Source: Gemmatimonadota bacterium (GTDB lineage Bacteria > Gemmatimonadota > Gemmatimonadetes > Longimicrobiales > Gaopeijiaceae). Taken from it: 5,201 bases of DNA. Below, piece by piece: positions 1 to 5,201 of this stretch. A program made the translations under genes and the position numbers. Position 1 is the stretch's first letter, and each line of letters begins with the position of its first letter. Below the pieces are notes generated by a model. That model had not been told where the DNA came from. It made no database searches and saw nothing but the letters and a program-made list of their open reading frames with translations. Where the stretch lies: positions 9,890-15,090 of the forward strand of contig PCCM01000070.1 of NCBI GenBank assembly GCA_002731735.1, written 5' to 3'.

Positions 1-423
1 GATACTTTTCAACCTCCCGAGGGAACGACCAAACCTTGCATTTGCCTCAAACCCTTCGGGCCCGACGAAGCCACGACGATTTTGGGCCACCGCTTCGAAC
101 CCGTGGTGGTCCCTCACGGGCCGATCGATGTTTACGGCTTTCGCGTCGGACCTCTGGGTTACGTCACCGACGCGAAGGAGCTACCGGCCGCTGCGTTGGA
201 AACCTTGAAGGGTGTGAACGTCCTGGTACTCAATGCACTCTGGTTCGGGAAGCCGCATCCGACCCACTTCAACGTTGAAGAGGCCGTCGAGGCCGCGAAG
301 ACAGTGGGTGCGGAGCGCAATTATCTCGTCCATCTGAGCCATCGCGTCGGACACCAGGAGTTGTTGGATCGGCTGCCCGAGAATGTGAGCCCTGCCTACG
401 ACGGTCTGAGCATCGAGATATGA
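1..423 (+). CDS. MBL-fold metallohydrolase, PhnP-like phosphodiesterase (C-terminal part, 5' end outside window)
   Basis: The frame is open from base 1 to the TGA at 421-423, so only the last 140 residues are present. A TTG at 82 is merely an internal codon. The visible part resembles the C-terminal half of PhnP-type metallo-beta-lactamase-fold phosphodiesterases, which cleave cyclic phosphate or related phosphodiester substrates with a two-metal site. Seen here are the strand pair ending in GYVTD (the Asp at 169-171 matches the bridging metal ligand of the family), a HPTHF segment, LVHLSH (His codons at 331-333 and 340-342; the family has a metal-binding His here) and the closing YDGLSI, which parallels FDGMEI of E. 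coli PhnP. The HxHxDH motif expected in the N-terminal half would lie upstream and cannot be seen. There is no C-P lyase gene nearby, so a phosphonate role is not supported and the substrate is unknown. The stop overlaps the next start by four bases (ATGA). Confidence 0.85.
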   Translation, partial: DTFQPPEGTTKPCICLKPFGPDEATTILGHRFEPVVVPHGPIDVYGFRVGPLGYVTDAKELPAAALETLKGVNVLVLNALWFGKPHPTHFNVEEAVEAAKTVGAERNYLVHLSHRVGHQELLDRLPENVSPAYDGLSIEI

Positions 424-1820
424 CTCCCATCACACTCGACTTCTCCAACATGGTGATGGAACACCTCGGAGTGCGCGGCGTCGACTCGGAGCGTCTCGGG
501 GGGGACTTGGCGGATCGTTTCCGGGTGGCTCATGAAAGTGTGGAGGCCATCAGGCGTTCCGGTGAGATGGGGTTCTTCGAGCTTCCGTACGATTCGGATG
601 CGTTGGCTCAAGCGCAGGAGCTCGCGGATCAGATCGAGGGGCGTTTCGAGAATCTCGTCATCATCGGGATGGGGGGATCCGCGTTGGGCGCTCGGACGTT
701 GAGGGACGCACTGCTCGGGTCCCTGTGGAACGAACGCTCGAATGAGGAGCGGGCGGGGCGGCCTCGTATGTACATCCTCGACAACGTGGACCCCGGCGCC
801 GTATTGGACGTGGTGGAGTATCTCGATCTCCGCCGTACGCTGTTCAACGTCGTCAGCAAGTCGGGATCCACCGCAGAGACCATGGCACTCTACCTGGTGC
901 TCGAAGGGCTGCTCATCGAGGAGCTCGGGAAGGAGAATGTGGGGGAGCACTTCGTGTTCACCACGGATCCGGAGAACGGAGCCCTGCGCTCGATCGCGGA
1001 GGCGGAGGGGATCAACAGTCTGCCAATCCCAGGCAATGTCGGGGGGCGCTTTTCCGTGCTTTCTCCGGTGGGTCTGTTTCCGGCTGCTCTTGCCGGCGTG
1101 GATGCCGCCGCGCTTCTCGGTGGCGCCGCCCGGGCGGACGAGTATTGCCGTACGCCGGTGCTGGGAGAGAACGCCGCTGGACTCATGGCCACGCTGCTCC
1201 ATGTAGCTCACAGCGAATTGGGGGCCTCGATCCACGTGTTGATGCCCTACTCCGAGCGCCTTCGGTCGTTCTCGTTCTGGTTTCAGCAGCTCTGGGCCGA
1301 ATCTCTCGGAAAGGCTCACGATCGCTCCGGTAACGTCGTCCATACCGGACCGACGCCGCTTCCCGCGGTCGGTGTTACCGATCAGCATGCCCAGGTTCAG
1401 CTATTCATGGAGGGGCCGCTGGACAAGGTTGTCATTTTCGTCGCGCTCACCGGTACACAGCGGGACATGAAGATCGGAGGGCACCGAGCCTCGGTGCCCT
1501 CGGTTGCCTATCTCGGGGACCACACGTTGGGTCAGCTGATGGATGCGGAGAGACGGGCGACGGCCGAGGCTTTGCGCCGGAACGGTAGGGCGAACATGAC
1601 GTTCGAGATCGAATACCTCGACGCCTCAACGCTCGGAGAGCTCTTCATGCTCATGTCCGTTGCTACCATCTACGCCGGTGCGCTGTACGATGTGAACCCC
1701 CTCGATCAACAGGGTGTCGAGATGGGTAAGCAACTCACATACGGACTCATGGGACGCGAGGGATACGATCCGCCAGAACGGTCGGATCCGGACGTCCGCT
1801 GGCGGCTCGAACGAGGATAG
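420..1820 (+). CDS. pgi: Glucose-6-phosphate isomerase
   Basis: This cytoplasmic enzyme interconverts glucose 6-phosphate and fructose 6-phosphate in glycolysis and gluconeogenesis. The 466-residue product matches the shorter bacterial PGI form (about 450 residues), not the roughly 550-residue E. coli/animal form. It has two SIS sugar-isomerase domains. The first contains IIGMGGSALG (residues 81-90) and the phosphate-binding SKSGSTAET (146-154). The second contains QLWAESLGK (290-298), with Glu294 at the position of the catalytic base, then DQHAQVQL (His323 region), and ends in QQGVEMGKQL with Lys437 at the conserved lysine of the second PGI signature. The signature's usual aromatic before DQ is Leu here (PLDQQGVEMGK). 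The ATG at 420 overlaps the upstream stop (ATGA) and lacks a strong Shine-Dalgarno, which suggests translational coupling. Some bacteria fuse a related PGI domain to transaldolase; here it stands alone and looks complete. Confidence 0.96.
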   Translation: MTPITLDFSNMVMEHLGVRGVDSERLGGDLADRFRVAHESVEAIRRSGEMGFFELPYDSDALAQAQELADQIEGRFENLVIIGMGGSALGARTLRDALLGSLWNERSNEERAGRPRMYILDNVDPGAVLDVVEYLDLRRTLFNVVSKSGSTAETMALYLVLEGLLIEELGKENVGEHFVFTTDPENGALRSIAEAEGINSLPIPGNVGGRFSVLSPVGLFPAALAGVDAAALLGGAARADEYCRTPVLGENAAGLMATLLHVAHSELGASIHVLMPYSERLRSFSFWFQQLWAESLGKAHDRSGNVVHTGPTPLPAVGVTDQHAQVQLFMEGPLDKVVIFVALTGTQRDMKIGGHRASVPSVAYLGDHTLGQLMDAERRATAEALRRNGRANMTFEIEYLDASTLGELFMLMSVATIYAGALYDVNPLDQQGVEMGKQLTYGLMGREGYDPPERSDPDVRWRLERG

Positions 1821-1838
1821 CGGTATCTTCCAAATGTG

Positions 1839-1856
1839 GCGGGTGCCTTGTCCCGC
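1839..1856 (+). other. Weak hairpin in the 62-base pgi-ytxH gap
   Basis: GCGGG at 1839-1843 can pair with CCCGC at 1852-1856 around an 8-base loop. No T-run follows (the next bases are TTCC), so it is a poor intrinsic terminator. It lies just upstream of the ytxH ribosome binding site and may be chance in GC-rich DNA. I see no convincing -35/-10 promoter in this gap. Confidence 0.2.
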
Positions 1857-1869
1857 TTCCAAAAGCTTC

Positions 1870-1874
1870 AGGAG
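1870..1874 (+). promoter_or_regulatory. Ribosome binding site that fixes the ytxH start
   Basis: AGGAG at 1870-1874 sits 8 bases before the ATG at 1883, which is optimal spacing. An in-frame GTG at 1874 overlaps the site itself and so is unlikely to be the start. It is one of only two strong Shine-Dalgarno sequences in a good position in the window. Confidence 0.8.
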
Positions 1875-1882
1875 TGGATATC

Positions 1883-2311
1883 ATGCGTAATCAAGACGAC
1901 CTCCCCTACATCGTCGTTGAGCGGGATAGCGGCGGGAGCTTCGGGTCGTTCTGCCTCGGCGCGTTGGTCGGGGCTGGCCTGGCGCTGCTTTTTGCTCCCC
2001 AATCCGGCGAAGAGACTCAAGAGGAGATACGGGCCCGTGCGAAGAAGCTCCGTATTGCCGCCGAGGAGCGCATGCGTGAGGCTCAATCGACGCTCGGAGA
2101 CCGGTTGGAACACGTTCGGGAGGGCGTCGAATCCCGCGTCGAGTTGGTGCGGGACGCGGTCGAGTCGGGACGTGCTGCGGCCGAGGAGGCCCGTACGGAT
2201 CTCGAAGCCAAACTAGAGCGCACCAAGACCGCCGCGAAGGCGGGGATCACCGCAGCGAAAGAGGCGGCAGTGGGCGAAAATTCGACCCCGGAGGAGGACG
2301 TCACCGAATAG
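1883..2311 (+). CDS. YtxH-domain small membrane-associated protein
   Basis: The product is 142 residues. A short polar N-terminus is followed by one glycine/alanine-rich hydrophobic segment (about residues 20-38, FGSFCLGALVGAGLALLFAP) and then the PQSGEETQEEIR stretch. This hydrophobic-helix then AP-x-SG-x-ET pattern is the hallmark of the YtxH family (named from a B. subtilis general-stress protein), whose molecular role is unknown. Residues 43 to about 132 are highly charged and Ala/Glu/Arg-rich with no prolines, predicting one long helix or coiled coil. From about residue 67 it shows a rough 11-residue periodicity (VREGVESRVEL then VRDAVESGRAA). The tail is acidic. The most likely topology is one membrane anchor with a cytoplasmic helical rod. 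The start was chosen as ATG 1883 because of the AGGAG 8 bases upstream. The neighbour downstream is a BrkB-type membrane protein, so an envelope or stress function is possible but inferred. Confidence 0.85.
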   Translation: MRNQDDLPYIVVERDSGGSFGSFCLGALVGAGLALLFAPQSGEETQEEIRARAKKLRIAAEERMREAQSTLGDRLEHVREGVESRVELVRDAVESGRAAAEEARTDLEAKLERTKTAAKAGITAAKEAAVGENSTPEEDVTE

Positions 2312-2312
2312 G

Positions 2313-2344
2313 TGCCGAACGCGGCCCACTGTACTCCTTCGGCA
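2313..2344 (+). repeat. Inverted repeat between ytxH and brkB
   Basis: TGCCGAA at 2313-2319 and TTCGGCA at 2338-2344 are perfect reverse complements separated by 18 bases. The repeat lies entirely in the 41-base intergenic gap and ends 8 bases before the brkB GTG. No T-run follows, so it is not a standard terminator. It could be an mRNA hairpin affecting brkB initiation or a protein-binding palindrome, or chance. Confidence 0.35.
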
Positions 2345-2352
2345 GCCGTCCC

Positions 2353-3273
2353 GTGAGCGCCGGCCACGTAGCTTCCACCCTCAGTTCCCGTTTCGCCCGC
2401 CTCAGGAAATTCTGGGCGCGTGTGTACCAGAAGTCGGCCAATGACAAGATCTTCTTCATGGCGGGGGCGATCAGTTACAACCTCCTGATTGCCGTCGTAC
2501 CCCTCTTTCTTCTGGCGGTCGGTGTGTGGGGGTACGTGCTTCCCGCGTTCGGCGAACCCTCCGAGGTCATCATCGGTTTGCTGGAGAACTACATTCCGGA
2601 GATGGAAGGTGAAATCGACCTCCTCGCCGAGATCGAGTCGGGGATCAACGATGTGGTCGCGAGCCGCGCGGGGTACTCGATCGTGGGGTTGCTTCTGTTC
2701 ATTTGGCTCTCTTCCAGACTAGTAACGACGCTCCGCATCGCCTTGCTCGACGTGTTTGATCTTGCGGCCGACCGTGGTGTGGTCAGAGGCAAGATCTTCG
2801 ACCTTGAAGTGGTTGTGGTTGTGGGTGCCTTGGCGCTCTCGAACGTGCTCCTTACGATCTTTCTCCAGTCGCTGGGTGGATGGGGCACCGAGCTGTTGGG
2901 TATTCCGGAGGACCTACTCGGATCGACCGAACGGGTGCTGGCCACGCTGCTCGCGTTGGTGTCGACCTGGGCGATGTTCGCAGTCGTCTATTGGTACGTT
3001 CCAGTACGACGGATCAGTTGGCGTACCGCATGGATGGCTGCGACGGTCATGGCCGTATCGTACGAGGTTATGAAATTGGGGTTCGGCTGGTATGTCACGT
3101 CCGTGGCCGACTACGGCTCCACTTATGGGAATTTTGCGACCGTCGTAGTGCTCTTGTTCTGGATCTATTACGTGGCGGTAGGGTTTGTCCTCAGCGGCGA
3201 AGTCGCACAGGTTTACACAGTGCAAGAAGCGGGAAAGGTGCAGAGTCAAACTGCGTTCGGGGGTTTGGCGTAA
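2353..3273 (+). CDS. YihY/virulence factor BrkB family membrane protein
   Basis: The 306-residue integral membrane protein has about six hydrophobic segments near residues 33-60, 105-130, 150-172, 194-217, 224-248 and 259-285. Family landmarks are an N-terminal amphipathic stretch leading into the AGAISYNLLIAVVPLFLL helix, the WYVPVRRISWR turn after helix 4, and the C-terminal YGNFATVVVLLFWIYYVAV helix followed by SGEVAQVY, all typical of YihY/BrkB (formerly and wrongly called RNase BN). The family is found in the inner membrane; its transport or scaffold role is not established, and the Bordetella Brk name reflects a serum-resistance phenotype. The length is typical (about 270-320). The GTG at 2353 is the only reasonable start in this frame near the family N-terminus, but it has no Shine-Dalgarno. 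The frame continues upstream without a stop into ytxH, so the exact start is uncertain. Confidence 0.9.
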   Translation: MSAGHVASTLSSRFARLRKFWARVYQKSANDKIFFMAGAISYNLLIAVVPLFLLAVGVWGYVLPAFGEPSEVIIGLLENYIPEMEGEIDLLAEIESGINDVVASRAGYSIVGLLLFIWLSSRLVTTLRIALLDVFDLAADRGVVRGKIFDLEVVVVVGALALSNVLLTIFLQSLGGWGTELLGIPEDLLGSTERVLATLLALVSTWAMFAVVYWYVPVRRISWRTAWMAATVMAVSYEVMKLGFGWYVTSVADYGSTYGNFATVVVLLFWIYYVAVGFVLSGEVAQVYTVQEAGKVQSQTAFGGLA

Positions 3274-3276
3274 AGC

Positions 3277-3282
3277 AGGAGG
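3277..3282 (+). promoter_or_regulatory. Strong ribosome binding site for smpB
   Basis: A perfect AGGAGG at 3277-3282, directly after the brkB stop (TAA 3271-3273), lies 4 bases before an in-frame TTG at 3287. The spacing is a little short but usable. This favours TTG 3287 over the upstream in-frame ATG at 3185, which lies deep inside brkB, and over GTG 3329 downstream. Confidence 0.7.
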
Positions 3283-3286
3283 ACTG

Positions 3287-3766
3287 TTGAGCGACCGCAA
3301 TGGTCCCGGAGAAGACGGCCGAAAGGTCGTGGGGCGGAATCGGAAAGCCCGACACGAATATGAGATCCTGGATACCTACGAGGCCGGGATGGTGCTCAAG
3401 GGACCCGAGGTGAAGTCGCTTCGGGCTGGTCAGTTGGCTTTCCGGGACGCCTTCGCCCGGGTGGAGGGTGGAGAAATCTGGCTCTACAACCTCCACATTT
3501 CACCCTACGAAGAGGCGAACCGGGCCAACGAGGAACCCGATCGTGTGCGCAAGTTGCTCCTGCACCGCGAGGAGATCCGTCGCTTGGAGATCAAGACCGG
3601 GGAAAAGGGACTCACCTTGATCCCCCTCGAGGTCTACTTCCGGAAAGGGAACGCGAAGGTGCTTCTTGGGGTCGGGAGGGGACGACGTCTTTACGACAAG
3701 CGCGAAAAGCTGAAGAAGCAAACTCAGGATATGGAGGCCAAGCGCGCCATGAGCAAGCACCGATGA
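3287..3766 (+). CDS. smpB: SsrA (tmRNA)-binding protein SmpB
   Basis: SmpB binds tmRNA and delivers it to ribosomes stalled on mRNAs without a stop codon, enabling trans-translation. With the TTG start at 3287 the product is 159 residues, close to the 150-160 typical of the family. Seen in order are NRKARHEYEI (18-27), TYEAGMVLKGPEVKSLRAG (30-48, the family signature region, here GPEVKSLR where GTEVKSLR is common), NLHISPYEEAN, the RKLLLHREEIRRL segment, KGLTLIPLEVYF, and the basic C-terminal tail beginning GRGRRLYDKREKLKK, which in the family folds as a helix in the empty mRNA channel. The open frame extends upstream to an ATG at 3185, but the extra 34 residues are a basic read-through of brkB sequence with no SmpB similarity. 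A GTG at 3329 would give a shorter version starting just before the conserved core. No ssrA gene lies in this window. The stop overlaps the next start by four bases. Confidence 0.95.
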   Translation: MSDRNGPGEDGRKVVGRNRKARHEYEILDTYEAGMVLKGPEVKSLRAGQLAFRDAFARVEGGEIWLYNLHISPYEEANRANEEPDRVRKLLLHREEIRRLEIKTGEKGLTLIPLEVYFRKGNAKVLLGVGRGRRLYDKREKLKKQTQDMEAKRAMSKHR

Positions 3767-5073
3767 TCACTCACGGATCCAGGGGGTCGAGCGTTCTCGG
3801 CATCTTGGCCTTGTTGGCGATGACCCTCGGCGGGCCCGCTCCCGGTTCCGCTCAAACGGACGATTCTCTGGTCGTGCACGGCCCGGACGACGCTTCCCTC
3901 TCGTTGCCCGTCGGGCGGTTGCGTGGGTACTCGACGGTGCCTCATGAGGCACTACTGCAGCTCGGGTGGGCGGTCGAAGTGGATCCATCCGGACTCCGTG
4001 CCCAACTTGGCCGGGGCGGGCCTTTGGTCGAGTTTTCGTTGGACAGCCCGCTCTTCCGCTGGGACGACCAACTGTTCCAAATGGTGAGTGAGCCCTTCTC
4101 GGGGGGCGGCTCCATTCAGATTCCGCTCCAGTTCGTGGCGGACTTCCTGCCGATCCTGGCGGCTGAGGCGTATTCGTTCTCTCCGGACGAGAGGGCTCTC
4201 GAAGTCCTCGACGCCTCACTATGGCCGGGAAACCGTGACGAGACCCGGCGGTTGGAGGCCACACGCGGAGGGATCGCGATACAGAGTGGTTTCGCCGACG
4301 GGAGTGACCCGGACCGCGAGGAGGTGCGGGACCTCCAAGAGCGAGTCGTCGTGATCGATCCGGGTCACGGGGGTTCAGACCCGGGTGCCACCGGTAGTGG
4401 TGGGCGCCGTGAAAAGGATATCGCACTGGCCATCGGGCGTTATCTGGAGGCGGAACTGAGGGGCGACGAAGACATCGAGGTGTACATGACCCGCGACCGG
4501 GATTCCTGGATTGATCTCTGGGAGCGTGGTCCCCGGGCGACCGAGTGGAAGGGATCTCACTCGGGCGTCTTCATATCCATCCATGCGAACTCTTCCCCCA
4601 GCTCAGCCATACGCGGGTTCGAGACGTATTTTCTGTCTGAGGCCCGAACCGAGCACGAGAAGAGGGTGGAGGCGATCGAGAATGCGCCGCTTCTACGTCA
4701 GGCGGACTCGAACGATGGTGACGTGGAAGTGCTTGATCTGACCTTCATCCAGAGGGACCTTGAAAAATTCAACCACGGACATTGGTCCAACCTGCTTGCG
4801 GAGGGGATTCAGGCGGAGATTGAGGACGTACATCCCGGACCCAACCGAGGTGTGAAGCAGGCAGGGTTTGCGGTGCTCACCAATGTTCTCATGCCGGCAG
4901 TGTTGGTGGAGGTTGGGTTCATTTCCAACCGCGCGGAAGAGCGCATCCTGTCCCAAGGGGAGTTCCAGCGGGAGATCGCCGTGGCTCTCGCGCAGGGAGT
5001 CCGGGGATTCCTCGAACGGTATCCGCCTGGGCAAGGAAGCACGGTTCAGGACGAGGGCCTGCGGAAAGAGTGA
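3763..5073 (+). CDS. N-acetylmuramoyl-L-alanine amidase (Amidase_3), exported
   Basis: This zinc hydrolase cleaves the amide between N-acetylmuramic acid and L-alanine in peptidoglycan. It is 436 residues. An N-terminal signal peptide has a hydrophobic core at about residues 11-24 and likely signal peptidase cleavage after GSA at 30. Residues of about 34-150 form a separate N-domain whose IQIPLQFVADFLP (118-130) resembles the VPLRFVAE element of copper-amine-oxidase-N-like stalk domains. The catalytic domain spans about 195-430: VVVIDPGHGG with zinc ligand His202, the REKD stretch with Glu217, SIHAN with His274, and LVEVGFISN with catalytic Glu383. All four expected residues are present, so it should be active. 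AmiC-type enzymes carry a regulatory helix in the stretch between His274 and the last motif; whether ENAPLL...FIQRDLEKFNHG has that role is unknown. The ATG overlaps the smpB stop (ATGA) and has no strong Shine-Dalgarno. It could act in daughter-cell separation or wall turnover. Confidence 0.93.
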   Translation: MITHGSRGSSVLGILALLAMTLGGPAPGSAQTDDSLVVHGPDDASLSLPVGRLRGYSTVPHEALLQLGWAVEVDPSGLRAQLGRGGPLVEFSLDSPLFRWDDQLFQMVSEPFSGGGSIQIPLQFVADFLPILAAEAYSFSPDERALEVLDASLWPGNRDETRRLEATRGGIAIQSGFADGSDPDREEVRDLQERVVVIDPGHGGSDPGATGSGGRREKDIALAIGRYLEAELRGDEDIEVYMTRDRDSWIDLWERGPRATEWKGSHSGVFISIHANSSPSSAIRGFETYFLSEARTEHEKRVEAIENAPLLRQADSNDGDVEVLDLTFIQRDLEKFNHGHWSNLLAEGIQAEIEDVHPGPNRGVKQAGFAVLTNVLMPAVLVEVGFISNRAEERILSQGEFQREIAVALAQGVRGFLERYPPGQGSTVQDEGLRKE

Positions 5074-5090
5074 GACCGAGCGATACGAAC

Positions 5091-5201
5091 ATGCGTACGA
5101 ACAAGCTTACGGATGAGCCACTGAGCCAGACCCTGTTCGGAGCGACATTTCAAAACCCCGTGCTTCTCGCCGCCGGTACCTGTGGCTTCGGCGAGGAGAT
5201 C
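5091..5201 (+). CDS. pyrD: Dihydroorotate dehydrogenase, N-terminal 37 residues (cut by window end)
   Basis: Only the first 37 codons are present, and the frame is open to the last base. After a polar leader, LFGATFQNPVLLAAGTCGFG (residues 15-34) matches the first strand and FMN-site loop of class 1 dihydroorotate dehydrogenases (compare LKNPVIPASGCFGFG in the B-type, NAD-linked enzymes). The enzyme oxidises dihydroorotate to orotate in UMP synthesis. Class 1B needs a PyrK partner, which would be outside the window. The ATG at 5091 lies 17 bases after the amidase stop with no clear Shine-Dalgarno. An in-frame GTG at 5070 overlaps that stop as GTGA and would add seven residues; I prefer the ATG because the conserved core begins only about ten residues later. 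The identification rests on a short segment but a characteristic one. Confidence 0.82.
   Translation, partial: MRTNKLTDEPLSQTLFGATFQNPVLLAAGTCGFGEEI

Noticed and set aside
1..423. Phosphonate utilisation (phn) locus
   Set aside because: Only a PhnP-like fold is visible, and all neighbours are unrelated housekeeping genes, so naming it phnP would overstate the evidence.
498..504. Run of seven G in pgi (with G6 runs at 671-676, 1041-1046 and 4101-4106) as possible phase-variation tracts
   Set aside because: The reading frames are intact through all of them, the runs are short, and they fall in housekeeping genes of GC-rich DNA. There is no evidence of slippage.
396..1388. Long minus-strand open frame (330 codons) antisense to the PhnP-like gene and pgi
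   Set aside because: It lies opposite a confident pgi with all catalytic motifs. Its translation is low-complexity, rich in Arg, His and Pro, with no recognisable domain. Long antisense frames are expected in GC-rich genes with biased third positions.
1821..1882. Promoter or terminator in the pgi-ytxH gap
   Set aside because: No recognisable -35/-10 pair is present. The only hairpin is 5 bp without a T-run, so a transcript boundary cannot be supported.
3185..3286. Extension of smpB upstream to the in-frame ATG at 3185
   Set aside because: It would overlap brkB by 89 bases and encode sequence unlike SmpB. A perfect AGGAGG sits at the junction, pointing to the TTG at 3287.
3767..4426. Minus-strand open frame (219 codons) antisense to the amidase
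   Set aside because: The Arg/Pro/Gly-rich translation without a motif mirrors the codon bias of the real gene on the other strand.

Overview
The window carries seven genes, all on the + strand and packed head to tail. Two ATGA start/stop overlaps and gaps of 13 to 62 bases suggest one long operon or a tight directon. Coding density is close to 100%, and the sequence is visibly GC-rich with strong third-position G/C. No rRNA, tRNA, CRISPR, insertion sequence or convincing terminator is visible. The gene content (signal-peptide amidase with a stalk-like N-domain, a 466-residue phosphoglucose isomerase, YtxH and BrkB-type membrane proteins, SmpB, PyrD) fits a free-living GC-rich bacterium. Gemmatimonadota or a neighbouring phylum is my best guess, but this is an inference from style and not a phylogenetic result.

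Region by region: (1) 1-423 is the C-terminal 140 residues of a PhnP-like MBL-fold phosphodiesterase whose start lies upstream of the window. (2) 420-1820 is glucose-6-phosphate isomerase, starting inside the stop of gene 1. (3) 1883-2311 is a small YtxH-type protein, with one membrane or glycine-rich hydrophobic segment followed by a long charged helix, and it has a clear ribosome binding site. (4) 2353-3273 is a six-helix YihY/BrkB membrane protein. (5) 3287-3766 is the tmRNA-binding protein SmpB, most likely starting at TTG behind a perfect AGGAGG. (6) 3763-5073 is an exported N-acetylmuramoyl-L-alanine amidase with all four active-site residues, starting inside the smpB stop. (7) 5091-5201 is the first 37 codons of a dihydroorotate dehydrogenase, cut by the window edge.

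The genes do not form one pathway. They cover central carbon metabolism, envelope and stress membrane proteins, ribosome rescue, cell-wall hydrolysis and pyrimidine synthesis. They look like housekeeping genes grouped by co-transcription. I found no clear sign of a novel system. The points most worth a second look are small: a possible 14-codon bridging ORF with an inverted repeat between genes 3 and 4, an 11-residue periodicity in the YtxH protein, and uncertain non-ATG starts.
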